Positions 46,170 through 56,952 are shown, counted from the first letter of the stretch. The stretch: DNA of 64,000 nt from Deltaproteobacteria bacterium (GCA_027493875.1 JAOSJX010000008.1:81674-145673), one strand, 5' to 3'. Translations and numbers: made by a program. The notes: generated from the sequence alone by a model not told the origin.

Positions 46170-47484
46170 ATGTTTGATATCGGCGAAACGATCGAAAACA
46201 GATACCGCGTCTTCGACCGGAAACGCGGCGGCATGGGCCTCGTCTTCCTGTGCGAAGACCTCGGTACGCGGCGGGACGGCCGCCCCGTCCGCGTCGCGGC
46301 CAAGACGCTCCTACCCGAACTGCACAAGACCTCCGGCGCCTCCGACCGTTTCTACAACGAAGCCTCGCTCTGGGTGGAGCTCGGCAAGCACCCGAACATC
46401 CTTCTCGCCCTCTACGTCAAACGCATCGACGGATACCCCTTCATTTTCATGGAGTTCGTCGAAGGCTATCGCGACCGCGGCGTCGACCTCGCCGGATGGA
46501 TTGCCCGCGGCCGTCTCCCGTCCACCGTGGCGCTCAATTTCGGCATGCAGTTCTGCAACGGCATGATGCGCGCGCAGCGGTTTTTCGAGGGACGCGGCAT
46601 GCGTTTCGTGCATCGAGACGTCAAGCCGCAGAACATCTTGATCAACAAAAACCTGCGCGTGAAAATCACCGACTTCGGGCTGTCCAAAGCCGTTCCCGAC
46701 GCCGACCGCGTGGAACTCCAGGCGACGAGCTTCGGCGACGACAACGCCGAAGACGGCCTCTCGAAAGCCGGCACCGTCATCGGCACGCCGCGCTACATGG
46801 CGCCGGAGCATTGGCGGAACGCGTCGTCCGCGGATATTCGAAGCGACGTCTACGCGTTCGGGTGCGTGCTGTATGAAATGTTGACCGGCGCGCCCGCGTT
46901 CCGCGGCAAAGATCTCAAGGAACTCTACGACGCGCACATGAAGGGGCTCCCGCGGCCGCCCTCCGCCGTGGTTCCCGGCGTGTCCCAGAAACTCGACCGC
47001 ATCGTCGCCTCGTGCGTTCGCCGCGATCCGGCCGCGCGGCCCGGCGACTTTCTGGAGTTGATGCACGCGCTGACCGACGCCTTCCGCGACGAGGGCGGCA
47101 ACGCGTCGTGGGTCGACCCGAGCGCCCTCACCGACCGCGAGGATTCCATCGACGATCTGCTCAACAAAAGTCTTTCGCTGTTCGAACTCGGCCACGAGGC
47201 GGACGGCGTGCGGCTTTCGCCAAGGCGATCGGCGAACGGTCCGCGCGCGGGCCGGCGCCTCCGCCGCAAAAAGGGCGCGCCCGCGGCGCCTGGTGCGCGC
47301 CGCGCTCGTCGACGAACCGCGCGAAAAAAAGTCCGTAGCGGCCCATCCGACGGCCGATATCGCGGGAGCGGACGACGTCACCATGCTGTCGCAGGACGAC
47401 GTCGCCACGATGATCGGCGAACCGGACCGCACACAGAAACCCGGCGTCAAACCGACACCGAAGAAAGCGGAGCGCCATGGCTGA
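46170..47484 (+). CDS. Ser/Thr protein kinase, frame-disrupted in the C-terminal tail
   Basis: About 437 residues. The Hanks-type kinase domain is complete: Gly loop RKRGGMGLVFLCED, Lys in RVAAKTLLPEL, catalytic loop FVHRDVKPQNILI, metal loop KITDFGLSKAV, activation segment GTVIGTPRYMAPEHW and the IRSDVYAFGCVLYEMLTG helix. No TM or sensor domain follows; the tail (from about residue 330) is low-complexity and breaks near 47213 and 47280, ending TQKPGVKPTPKKAERHG. The stop overlaps the next ATG (47477). It is a soluble kinase that may phosphorylate the proteins encoded downstream. Confidence 0.9.
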
Positions 47485-49646
47485 ACTCGAATCCGTCGCC
47501 GTCGCGCCGGCGATCGACATGAACGTCAACGAGCTCATCGCCGCGTTTATTCAACGCCTCGGCGTCGCGCGCCAGTCCTTCCGCCTCTTTTCCGCGGAAA
47601 ACGCCACGGCCAAGGAAAATCTGGCGCGCTTCCGCGAAACCCTCGAAGCCTGCTTCGAGATCCACAACCCCGTCTCCCTCGTCATCGTCCAGGAGCGCCT
47701 CTACTTCGACGAATTGCCGGTCCGCAGCCGGCATCCGCTTGTCGCCGACCTCGTCGACGTGCTGCTCGAGCGCCTGATCCGCCGCGTCGTTTTCTACAAA
47801 AAAGTGTCGGACCGCGAAATCAACGCGTTTATCCAGGTCACCAACCTCGATCCGATCCAGTTGCGCGACAGCGGCGGACCGCAAACTGTGCTCATCGAGG
47901 ACCACAACGTGCAGCACATCGAAGTCGGCGAACTCACCGGCTTCGCCACCGCGCAGTCCTTCGACGCCGATTCCTGGCAGTCGGCCGTGCAGAAAACCGG
48001 CATCGACGTCGAGGAAGTCGTCGCGTTCATGAAGGGTCCGCGGCCGACCCGCTACAAGCTTGTCGACGACAAATTCTCCGATATCGAGCTGCGGTCGAAA
48101 GCCCTGCTGCGTCAGGAGGCCGCCCAGCTCGTCGAACTGCTGCTGAGCCCGCGCGTCCTGGCCAAGCTCCTGCTTGAGCTCGCGCAGATCGACACCCCGG
48201 AAGGCCCGATGGTCGATCCCCGCGAGCTCATGCGTATCGTGCGCCGCTCGGAAAGCGCCATGCTCTTCCACTCGCCGCATCCCGACGATCTGATCCGCGA
48301 ACGGCTGACCGACGCCTTGCGCCTGCTCGGCCCGGAAGTGCGCGTCGCGGTCCTCGCCGAATATCTGCGGATGCGTTCCGAGGGTGTTCACGCGGCGAAC
48401 GCCGACTTGTTCAAATTCAGCGCCGACGAGTGGGCCCGGGCCGTCGTCGAACTCGGCGCCGAACCCGACGGCGACCGGGATCTGGCGCGCGTCGCGTTCA
48501 CCGACTCGCCTGGAAACGCGTCGAGCCGCTTGTCGGCGATCTCGTCCGCCGGAGCGCCGGGACGCGGCGGACGTTGTCCGACTACGCCCGGCTTCGCCGC
48601 GTGATGAACGTCGGCGCCCCCGTCGACGGCGGGGCCGATCTCTCGCCGCGCGCGTGGGCCGCCTACGCCGACGAGTCCTACCAGGAGTCCCTCCAGAAAA
48701 AACTGGAAGGCATGCAGGAACGGCTCAAATCGCACATCGAACGCGGCTACGTGAACGCCGTGCTCGTGATGATCCGCGACGAAAACGACGAGGAGCGCCT
48801 GACCGGTCTCGTCCGCACCTACTTCCGAGCAGTTGCTTCCGCCTCGCCGAACGTTTTCAGGCCGACGCGACGGATTATTTCGTCCGGCTTTGGGAGATCC
48901 TCGACCGGCGCGAACAAACCCCCGAGGCGGTTATCAACCTCGCCCGGCGCGACGGCCGCGAAATCTATTCGAGCATTCTCCAGCGCTCGTTCGCGATCCG
49001 GCAGGAAAGCCAGCGCGTCATCGTGGAGCGCCTCATCGGCATGTTCGAAAAAATCGACGGTTCCGTGGTGCCCGAACTCATCGAGCGGTGCTACTTCGAA
49101 AACCGCCAGCAAAACGCCCGGGCCATGGCCGATCTTCTCATGCCGATCCGTCTGCGCGCCATTCCCGTCCTGGAATCCATCATGGACCCCACGCACCGAA
49201 GTTTCCAACCGCACCGCCTCCTCGCCGCGCTGCGCCTTTATTTCATCATGCGCGCGGATCAGGCCGGGCCCGTCGCGAAACGGCTGCACGAATCGGAAAA
49301 CGCCGCCGTCCGCAAGGCCCTGCTCATCGAACTCGCCCGCGCGCGGCTGCCGGAAATTTCCAGACCGATTTTTCGCGATACCCTGGGAGCGCGGTCGAAA
49401 GACGTCACGCCGGAAGAGCGGGCGCTGGCCGCCTATGGGCTCGGGGAGATCGGCGACCGGGAATCCGTGGAACCGCTGCGCCGTTTAACGAAAGGCCCCC
49501 TGCTCTTCGGACGGTCCGAGCCTCTGCCGCTGCGTCTCGCGTCGCTCTACGCCTACGCGCGGATCACCAAAGACACGAAGCCGGAAACCCTCGGCGCCCT
49601 TTATCGGCGGGCCAAGGGCATGGGCATTTACCGGTTGTTCAAATGA
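47477..49646 (+). CDS. Large helical repeat protein, frame-disrupted
   Basis: About 720 residues with no TM segment. The N-terminal 160 residues (VNELIAAFIQRLGVARQSFR, RLYFDELPVRSRHPLVADLV, KVSDREINAFIQVTNL) resemble the start of the HD-GYP protein encoded next, so the two share a domain. The middle and end are helical HEAT-like repeats (AAVRKALLIELARARLPEIS, ERALAAYGLGEIGDRESVEP). Frame changes near 48510 and 48830. It overlaps the kinase gene before it and the HD-GYP gene after it (4 bp), so they form one operon. A scaffold or substrate of the kinase is plausible. Confidence 0.75.
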
Positions 49647-51194
49647 CGGCGAAAACACCGACCCCCGCCGGCGGACGCCTCCGCCGCGCCAAAGACGACC
49701 GCTTCCGGCGGATCACCGACGAAGCCGCGGAGATGATCAAGCTCACCTCGCACTTGATCGAGGCGCTCGGTTATGCGCGCGGCATCTACCGCCTCTACAC
49801 GCGCGACCATCGCCTCGCCATCGAGGCGTCCAACGACCTTCTCCGGCGCGTCCGCGACCTGTTTTTCAACCGCCGCATGGTCACCGTCGACGTCGGCCTG
49901 CGCCGCTTTCTCGTCTACCAGTTGCCGATCTACGAGGTGAGCGGATCGGCGACGGAACTGCACGGGTTGCTCCGTCATTTGGAAATCGGCGGCATCACCT
50001 TCCTCGAAGGCGTCGACGCGCCGCAGGTCACCGAATTCCTCACCCACCTCGCGCAGATGACCGGCGCCGAACGCAAGCGAGAATGGCTGATCGCGCAATT
50101 GGCCAAGTCCGGCATTTCCGGCATCGTGATCGAGGCGCCGCTCGTGGACGACACGCCGAAAGCGGGCGAGGAGGACGGCGAAGGCGGCATCATTCAGGAA
50201 ATCCGCGTGAAGAAAGAGGACCGCTTCATCGAGGACGCGCGCCGCCTTTACGCCATCGCCGTCGGCCAGGCCGCCGACGTCATGAACGGCACCACCAAGC
50301 CCGACCAGCTCAACCTGCGCGACTTGAACCGCGCCGCGAAAAATCTGTCGGAACATCTTCTGCGCTATCCCGATGAATTGGTCGCCATGGCCCTCGCCTG
50401 CCGCCAGGACGATTACGACCAGCGGCACCCGGTCAACGTCGCGATTTTCGGCGGACGCATCGCCGCGACCGTCTTCCGCGACGAAAAGCAGTTGGTTGAG
50501 TTCGTGCGCATCGCGCTGCTCTACGACCTGGGGAAAGGCCACGCCAATCAGCCGCATCTCGACAAAGCCGGCGGGCTGACGACCGACGAATACGAAACGA
50601 TGAAAAAACATCCGCTGATCTCCGCGGACGTGCTCGACCGCGTCATCGAGCTCGACAAACTGGCCGTCGTCGTGGCCTTCGAGCATCACCTGGGCGGCGA
50701 CAAAGGCTACCCGGAAGCCGAGGGGCATTGGGAACTCAATCTCGTCACGCGCATCATCCGCGTCGCCGAGGCCTTCGACTCGCTCGTCGGCAACACGGCG
50801 CATCGGAAACCGCTCGCGCCCGCGGCGGCATTCTCGCGGTTGCGGGAGGAATTTCAGGGGAACCGGCGAGGCGCCGCTGCTCGACCGGCTGATCGCGTCG
50901 ATCGGCCTGTTCCCGCCGGGTCTGCCCGTCACCTTGTCGACCGGCGAAATCGGCGTGGTCGCCAAACCCTCCGAACGCAGTGTGCTCTTTCCCGCCGTCG
51001 CCGTCGCCGCATCGCCGGACGGGCAGCTTATGGACACCATCCGCGTCTTGCGCACCGACGCCAACCGCAAAATCACCGGCGTCGTGCCCTCGAATCCGTG
51101 CCGTTCAATCCCTCGACTACTTCCCTTCCACGTCCCCGAAGAGCCGGAAGAGAGCACGGAACCTATCGACACGCAGTCGCCTGGCGCGGTGTAG
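49643..51194 (+). CDS. HD-GYP-like protein with altered HD motif, frame-disrupted
   Basis: About 515 residues. The N-terminal domain (RRVRDLFFNRRMVTVDVGLR, LVYQLPIYEVSGSATELHGL) is shared with the preceding gene. The C-terminal half is an HD-GYP domain: HPVNVAIFG, then LLYDLGKGHANQPHLDKAGG where the usual HD pair is YD, KKHPLISADVLDR, AFEHHLGGDKGYPEAEG and VAEAFDSLVG, where the usual VAD is VAE. Two metal-binding positions therefore differ, although the His-His pair and GYP remain. Either a degenerate c-di-GMP-binding domain or a modified phosphodiesterase. Frame changes near 50865 and perhaps 51100 affect the C-terminus. Confidence 0.82.
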
Positions 51195-51369
51195 GCGACG
51201 ATAGGGCTCCAACTCAATTGTCGTGACGGCGTCGCGACAATCTTCTCGCCGTAAGCCGCCCGTCCTTCGCCGATCCGTTCCGGCCCGATCCGCCCGTCGA
51301 TAGAGCGGAAACCGTGGAAACGCCTCACCGAATCGCCGAATTGACGTGGTCAGATTTTTTTACCGACCT

Positions 51370-51412
51370 TTTTCCGGCTACCGGCCACTGGCGACTGCCC
51401 ACTGGCCACTCT
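51370..51412. repeat. Low-complexity intergenic repeat, GGCCACTGGCGACT type
   Basis: A short stretch built from variants of CTACCGGCCACTGGC and GACTGCCCACTGGCCACT, in a 218-bp intergenic gap between convergent genes. The rest of that gap (51195-51369) holds nothing I can identify. Confidence 0.55.
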
Positions 51413-52305
51413 TTAATTGCCGCACGACCCGCTGTCGTCGTTTGACGAATCGTCGTCCGTCGCGTCGTCGTCGGCATCATCGTCCGCCCAACCGCCGATA
51501 CCCCCGTCGCCGTTGTCGTCGTCATCGCCATCCGACGCGTCGTCGTCGGAATCGGGCGGGCCGAAATCGTCGTCGTCCGGCGGGTTGAAATCGTCATCAT
51601 CGTCATCGCCGAAAGGATCGGTCGTGGTCGTCGTGCTCGACGTGGCGGGCACCGTGGTCGTGGTTCCGGGCATGGTGGTGGTTGTCCCCGGCGATGTCGT
51701 CGTGGTGGTGCCGGGCGACGTCGTCGTCGTGGTCGTGCTGGTGGTCGTGGTCGTCGGCGCGCCGGGGGTATAAAAAAAGATACAGGCCCCACCCGTCCAA
51801 CGTCCCCGTATCGGGCGACGCTTTGTCGCAATATTTCAGCGTCCACGTACCGAGCGTTCCCTTCCCGATAAAATCGTTGAGGTCCGTCGTCAGCGTGGAG
51901 CCGTCCAGTGTCGTAAATTCACGGTTGGTATAATCGGCGACCGTGTCGTCGAAACCGTCCGCCGGCGTATTCACAGAAGAAGCGTCGAACGTGCCGTAAA
52001 GATTATTCGCGTCGTCGCCGTAGGTCGAGGTCAGATCGTAGTACAGCGCGATCTCCGTGCCGTCCGGCGAACGCAGCCGCAGGTGCACGTCCCCGCGCCA
52101 CGTGTGCGTGACGAGGATACCGACGTCCACGTCGGTGATCGTTCCGGCCACCGGAACGCTGATCGTACTTGAAAAAACCGGTGCCGCACGAATCGTCGGC
52201 GATCGCCACGCCGGGAAGCGTTTCATAAAACGCCGAGTCGGCGGACGCCGTCGAAGCCGTGAACAACGCCGCGATGACCAACACAGAGAACGCACGGCGC
52301 GTCAT
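51413..52305 (-). CDS. Secreted P-domain protein with Thr-rich and Asp-rich linkers and Cys tail, frame-disrupted
   Basis: About 297 residues: signal peptide (MTRRAFSVLVIAALFTASTA), a proprotein-convertase P-domain (SVPVAGTITDVDVGILVTHT, WRGDVHLRLRSPDGTEI, WTLKYCDKASPDTGTLDGWG), a Thr-rich linker (TTTTTSPGTTTT type), then an Asp-rich tail (DDDDDDFNPPDDDD, DDDATDDDSSNDD) ending SGSCGN. Two frame changes fall in homopolymers: the A-run at 52172-52177 and the A-run at 51772-51778; deleting one base restores each. P-domains usually follow a protease; here there is none, so it may be an adhesive surface protein. Confidence 0.85.
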
Positions 52306-52330
52306 AACGCACCCCAAGGAAATACGAGGA

Positions 52331-53629
52331 TCAATGCGTTAATGTGATCGAATCGAAAACCGTTCCGTCCGGGTCCGTCGCGTCCAGCGTCAGGCTGTCG
52401 CCGTCCACGCTGACGTTCACAAAGTGATAGCGGAATTGCGAAACCACCACGTGCGGAATGTCCTGCTGAAACGAATCCAGCGCCGATCCGCCCCGCCGGA
52501 AATAATGTGCGTGACCCCGTTGCGCAGGCCGCGCTCGTAGTCGTGCGTGTGGCCGCAGAAATAAAGGTCCACGCCGTATTGTTCGAGCACCGGCACCACC
52601 GTGTAACGCAGCAGCCATTCGCCGCTATAGCCGGGCGAATCCCATCCCTCCGACCACGCCGGGTGGTGCGCGAACACCACGATCCATTCCGCCGTACGCG
52701 CGGAGGCGCCGCTCAAAACGCGGACCAGCCAGTCGTATTGCGGCGTGCCGGGCAGATAAAGCCGGTTCGTATTCAGCGAGATGAACAGCGTGTTGCCGTA
52801 GCGGAACGCGTAATAACCCGCGCGGCTGTTTTTGTACGGAAACCGCGAGTAATGGTACGGCGATTCGCCCTCGTGGTTGCCGATCGAAACGAAGACGGGC
52901 GTCTCGGAATACAGATCGCCCACCGGGCCGAAGAATTGCTCCTCGAACTGCTCTTTCCGCCAACCGTCCGCGACGATGTCGCCGGTGTTCAAAATGATGT
53001 CTGGCGCCGCGTCGGCGATGCCCGCCGCGACGGTCGCGTACGAGGCGGGATCCGATCGATTGTCGCCGAGCACCGCGAACGTGAACGGCGTGTTGCGCTC
53101 CGGCGCCGTGCGGAACGGAAAAACCGCGCTCTCGACGCCGCACGTCGAGACCTTGTAGTAGTACGGCGTCTCCGGCTCCAAACCGCCGATTTCCGTCACG
53201 TGGTTGCGTCCGAACACACCGGCCTCGATTTCCGTTCCGAGCGACGGTGTCGGGCCGTACTCGATCGTCGAATCGCCCGCGTAGTCCGTCCGCCACACGA
53301 TCCGCACGCTGTGCTTCGTCACGCCGAGGATATACGGCTGATGCACGAACGCCGTCGCATCGCACGACGTGGAATTCGTTTCCAGAAGATCCTCGTCCAC
53401 CGCGTCGAATCCCTCACCGGCGAAATCGCGCGCCGGCACGATCGACCGGTCGGCGACCTTTTTCGAACTGCGCGCCGAGTAGCGCCGCGGCTTCCTCCGC
53501 CGTCGGAACCTCGTAATACGACGCCTGAACATCGGCTTCCGAAGGGCCGTTATCCACGCTCTCGCACGCCGCCAATCCCACGGCGACCGCGACAATTCCC
53601 AGAAGAATCAAAATAACTTGCGAACGCAT
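52331..53629 (-). CDS. Purple-acid-phosphatase-like lipoprotein, frame-disrupted
   Basis: About 432 residues: a leader with lipobox LAAC (CESVDNGPSEADVQASYYEV), a fibronectin-III-like N-terminal domain (HSVRIVWRTDYAGDSTIEYG) and a metallophosphoesterase domain with FAVLGDNRSD, ILNTGDIVADG, VSIGNHEGE, FAHHPAW and FCGHTHDYERG, giving the metal-binding set of purple acid phosphatases. Frame changes in the T-run at 53459-53463 and near 52490. It is surface- or periplasm-facing and would hydrolyse phosphate esters. It ends 26 bp upstream of the P-domain protein's start on the same strand. Confidence 0.88.
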
Positions 53630-53666
53630 AGCTTCACCCGTTCCTTGCGTGTTCAAACGCATTATT

Positions 53667-54746
53667 TTACTCGTCCGGGCCGTCCGAAACAACCGACGGG
53701 TTTAGGGTACCATCTCGCTGGTTCCGCCCCTGCAAATAGTGCCCGTCGCGGTTCCCGGCGCACCGCTCCCGGAACGCCGCGACCGGCCCCTTCGTCTGCC
53801 CGCGGTCGATGAGGACGCGCACTTCCGTCTCCGCAAAAGCCGTCAGCATGTCCAAATCGGTATCCGAGTCGCCGAAAACAAGCACCGGCGCCCGGCCGAT
53901 GACGTTTCGGATCACCTGCGTCTTGCCGGTGCCGAACGTGACCGCGTAACCGTCGCGCGTATCAAGCGTCCGCGTATATCGCCCGCCCTCGGTCACGAGA
54001 CGCATCCCCAAAATATTCTCACGCGGCAGCGCGAACGGCCCGTTCGGGTCCGCGGCGATCTCCGCGACGATGTCCTCCATGCTCGCCGTCAAAATGAAGA
54101 CGGAGAAATCCGCCGCCCGCAACGCGCGCAAAAGGTCGGTCAACTCGGGAATCGCGCGCAGACCCGTTGAAAGCCGCGCCCGCTGCACGCCGGCCTTCGA
54201 CGCAACGTCCGCGGGGCTTTCAACCTCAAAGGAGCCGAGCGGCTCATCGACGGCGCGGTCCCACGCCTTTCGCGCCAGCGCGCGCAATTCCTCCCGCGCC
54301 AGCCCCGCGTAAAGTTGGTTTGTCCACGGATAGGCGAACGCCTTGCCCAGCCCCTCCGTCGCGGGCAGCGCGTGGAAAAATAGCGCGAGTTTCGCGCGCA
54401 GCTCCGCCGCCGATTTTTCTTTCGCCGCGTACGCCGCCGCGAGATCCGCGGAAACGTCCGCGATCCGCGCGCCGCCGAATTCCGGCGCGAGATGCGTCAC
54501 GCCGTTCGGCTCGACCGGAAGATGCGCGGCGAACTCCTCCGGCGTCAGGCCGAATGTGAGTTCGTCGAGCTGCGTGCGAAAGGTCTGATCGCCCAAATCG
54601 CCGAGAATAAGCGTGTCGTCGAAATCGAACACCGCCGCCGCCCCGGCGCCGGCGTGCTTCTCAATGAGCGCGGCCAGCGCCGCGTGCAACGCGGGATGCC
54701 ATCCGCGAACGGGGAGCATGGCGGGTGGTGGGACGCTTGGGGCCAT
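53667..54746 (-). CDS. HAD-superfamily phosphatase
   Basis: About 359 residues. The HAD motif I is AAVFDFDDTLILGD (both Asp present), with a middle helical cap, motif II in FSVFILTASMEDIV and motif IV in VLVFGDSDTDLDML, typical of phosphoserine-phosphatase-like enzymes. The frame is open further upstream; ATG 54746 is my choice from composition, with 54719 an alternative. No signal peptide. It is probably a cytoplasmic small-molecule phosphatase; the substrate is unknown. Confidence 0.85.
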   Translation of the reverse strand: MAPSVPPPAMLPVRGWHPALHAALAALIEKHAGAGAAAVFDFDDTLILGDLGDQTFRTQLDELTFGLTPEEFAAHLPVEPNGVTHLAPEFGGARIADVSADLAAAYAAKEKSAAELRAKLALFFHALPATEGLGKAFAYPWTNQLYAGLAREELRALARKAWDRAVDEPLGSFEVESPADVASKAGVQRARLSTGLRAIPELTDLLRALRAADFSVFILTASMEDIVAEIAADPNGPFALPRENILGMRLVTEGGRYTRTLDTRDGYAVTFGTGKTQVIRNVIGRAPVLVFGDSDTDLDMLTAFAETEVRVLIDRGQTKGPVAAFRERCAGNRDGHYLQGRNQRDGTLNPSVVSDGPDE

Positions 54747-54771
54747 CAACAAACTTGGGGGTTCTAAAACG

Positions 54772-55011
54772 TCAGGCTTTGTGGCCGATGCCGGCCACTC
54801 CGCCGATGGGAATCTCGACAAGATCCGATCTCAACAGTCTGGTTGAAAAAAACAAGATTTCCAGACCTTCGATTTCTCCGGTCTGCGGATTCCGCCGCGC
54901 AACGACTTCGCCATCCAGTTCTTCGGATTCTTGTTCCGGATAAGGCGGACGCCAATTGACGTAGAGAATGTCCCCCTCTCGATCGTATTGGAACGTCATT
55001 GTCGCGCTCAT
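54772..55011 (-). CDS. DUF2283 family small protein
   Basis: A 79-residue protein with the DUF2283 pattern: FQYDREGDILYVNW, then SEELDGEVVARRNPQTGEIE and GLEILFFSTRLL. Such proteins are often second genes of two-gene modules with a nuclease-like partner, here the gene just upstream, which overlaps it by 4 bp. The role is likely to be that of a partner or neutraliser. Confidence 0.85.
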   Translation of the reverse strand: MSATMTFQYDREGDILYVNWRPPYPEQESEELDGEVVARRNPQTGEIEGLEILFFSTRLLRSDLVEIPIGGVAGIGHKA

Positions 55012-55321
55012 GGCCTCTCTCCCCAACCGAGTTTGCGCGCAAGATACGCGGTCACGATCCAATGGCGCGGACGCGGCGCCAAATCCGTTATCGTCACAAC
55101 CACGACGTGTTTTCCACCGGCTAAATCCGGAAACCAACGAGAAAACATATGAGCGTTGTGGACTCGTCCACTTAGGCGAACCAAGTCAGGCGCGCCCAAA
55201 GTTTCGGCGATCCGTCTTTCATGGTCCGGAATAACTCCGGGTGGCGGGCGGCGACATGCCGTTCCCGCTCTTCGGTAAATTCTACCACACCGCCGAAATA
55301 AGGGCAGGACAGGCGCTTCAT
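55008..55321 (-). CDS. Phage-type nuclease-like protein (DUF4258/PBECR-like), frame-disrupted
   Basis: About 104 residues. Restoring one frame change near 55221 gives MKRLSCPYFGGVVEFTEERE, RHVAARHPELFRTMKDRIAE, TLGAPDLVRLSGR, then FPDLAGGKHVVVVTITDLAP and RHWIVTAYLARKLGW. This matches the layout of small RNase-like or toxin-like proteins that lie next to DUF2283 genes. The overlap with DUF2283 suggests a toxin-antitoxin-like unit. Toxicity is inferred, not shown. Confidence 0.75.
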
Positions 55322-55355
55322 ATGGTCCGCTCGTCGAGTGTACGCCTTATCCGTA

Positions 55356-56711
55356 TCACATCGCCAAACGGATGTCGCGCTTGATGCGTTCCTTGCCGAG
55401 AATGGAGATGACCGTCTCGTCGTGCGCCGTGGATTGGAGCTTCTTGCAGTCCTCGTCGACGAACAGCATCGTCGTTTCGATGCCGTAGGAGCCCAGGATT
55501 TTCTTCACGTCCGGGAAATGCTCTTCCAGGCTTTCCTTCACCGACACGAACCCGCGCTCCGCCGCTTTCGCGCGTTCCCAGTAGTTCACCGGATTGATGT
55601 CGAAAAAGCTCACGTCGTAAATGTCCGGCTCGATCAGAATGATGTCGCCCTTGAAGCTCGGGTCCTGCTGGTAGCGCGCCAGCGCGTGATGCAACCGGTA
55701 GTGCAGCAGCGCACGGAACGCCTGATTGAGCACCGACAGCACGCCGCCGTCCGCAAGGTGCGGTTTGTCCGCCACGTACGTTCCGAGATCCTTATAGAAG
55801 CGAACCAACAGCCGGTTGTGGAACGGCCGGAACGGGTTGTAGACGATAATCAGATCCGCGCCGTGGTTCACCGCCACGTCGATGTTCGCCGTCGTCGTGA
55901 TGCCGCCGTCCAGATAGTCCTGCCCTTTGATGCGTGCGGGCTTGAAGAAGCCCGGCAGCGACGTGGACGCCTGCACCGCCTCGCTGATCGTCAGGCTCGC
56001 GTCCTCGTCGTGGCCGAACACGGTGCGCTCCGCCGTGTCGAGGTTGAGCGCCGTGATGTACAGCTCTTTCCGCCGGCGGAAATAGAGTTCCGCGAAATCG
56101 TTTTTACGTCCGTTGCGGTCGAGATTTTCGCGGATGTAGCGCTCGATCCTACGGTTGTCGAACAGCCCGCCCGGCAGATACGAAAGCGGCGAAGGCATTT
56201 TCGTGCTCGCCGCAGTCATACGCAGAATCACCTTGATCAGGTTATCCGCGTTGCGCCACGTCGGCCGCCGCAAAAACGCGCCGATCGCCGGCAGATAAGC
56301 GTGCTCCGGATTGAACATCGCGGACAGGAAACGCACGCTGAATCGCGGCGCCATCGTCGCCATGTCGAAAAAAAAGTTGCAGCGGCTTGGACACGAACTC
56401 GGAGATGTTCGGATTGTAAATGTCGAACGGTTCGAGCTGCGAAAAACGCGACGAGCGCCCGTCGATGCTCTTGAGCAGTTCCTCCACGGTGATGCCGTGC
56501 GCCAGCGGCGCGGCGACGAACGCGCCCGCGGACAACCCGACGAAAATATCGAGTCGGTGATATCCTTGTTCACCATCAGCGTGTTGAGCGTTTTCAGCCC
56601 GGCGAGCGTGTACGCCCCGCCGGCGATGGCCCCGCCCGCGAGAACGAGCGCCATTTTCGCGTTCTTTTTCTGGAGATTCAGATCACTTTTCTGAACAAAG
56701 GTGACAGCCAC
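55356..56711 (-). CDS. Patatin-like phospholipase, frame-disrupted
   Basis: About 452 residues. The Gly-rich oxyanion loop is LVLAGGAIAGGAYTLAGLK; the nucleophile motif GLSAG is recovered only after fixing a frame change near 56545, and the catalytic Asp is in YLDGGI. A second change lies in the A-run at 56368-56375. The C-terminal half (FVSVKESLEEHFPDVKKILG, TAHDETVISILGKERIKRDI) is long and charged. It is a cytoplasmic or membrane-associated serine lipase; the physiological lipid is unknown. A 28-bp tandem repeat lies just upstream. Confidence 0.87.
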   Translation of the reverse strand: MAVTFVQKSDLNLQKKNAKMALVLAGGAIAGGAYTLAGLKTLNTLMVNKDITDSIFSSGCPRARSSPRRWRTASPWRNCSRASTGARRVFRSSNRSTFTIRTSPSSCPSRCNFFFDMATMAPRFSVRFLSAMFNPEHAYLPAIGAFLRRPTWRNADNLIKVILRMTAASTKMPSPLSYLPGGLFDNRRIERYIRENLDRNGRKNDFAELYFRRRKELYITALNLDTAERTVFGHDEDASLTISEAVQASTSLPGFFKPARIKGQDYLDGGITTTANIDVAVNHGADLIIVYNPFRPFHNRLLVRFYKDLGTYVADKPHLADGGVLSVLNQAFRALLHYRLHHALARYQQDPSFKGDIILIEPDIYDVSFFDINPVNYWERAKAAERGFVSVKESLEEHFPDVKKILGSYGIETTMLFVDEDCKKLQSTAHDETVISILGKERIKRDIRLAM

Positions 56712-56722
56712 GTTTCACCTCT

Positions 56723-56778
56723 TCGTACGCCCCGCAAAGACCCCAAATTGTCGTACGCCCCGCAAAGACCCCAAATTG
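56723..56778. repeat. Two perfect tandem copies of a 28-bp sequence
   Basis: Copies at 56723-56750 and 56751-56778 are identical, each containing GTACGCCCCGCAAAGACC and CCAAATTG. They lie 12 bp upstream of the patatin ATG, where they could bind a regulator or reflect a recent duplication. Confidence 0.9.
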
Positions 56779-56952
56779 CCCGCCTCCAGATTAGGTTTTC
56801 TTGACGCGCCATGTCAAGGAACCTGTGCGAAATATTGCAAATGTTAGAATTAACAGAAACTTGACGCCTTGACCTTGCGCACGTTCGGGACGCTGGAAAG
56901 CGCGGGCGCGGGGCTTTAAGATGCCAAGGACCTGAAGCGCAAAGGGCGAGCA

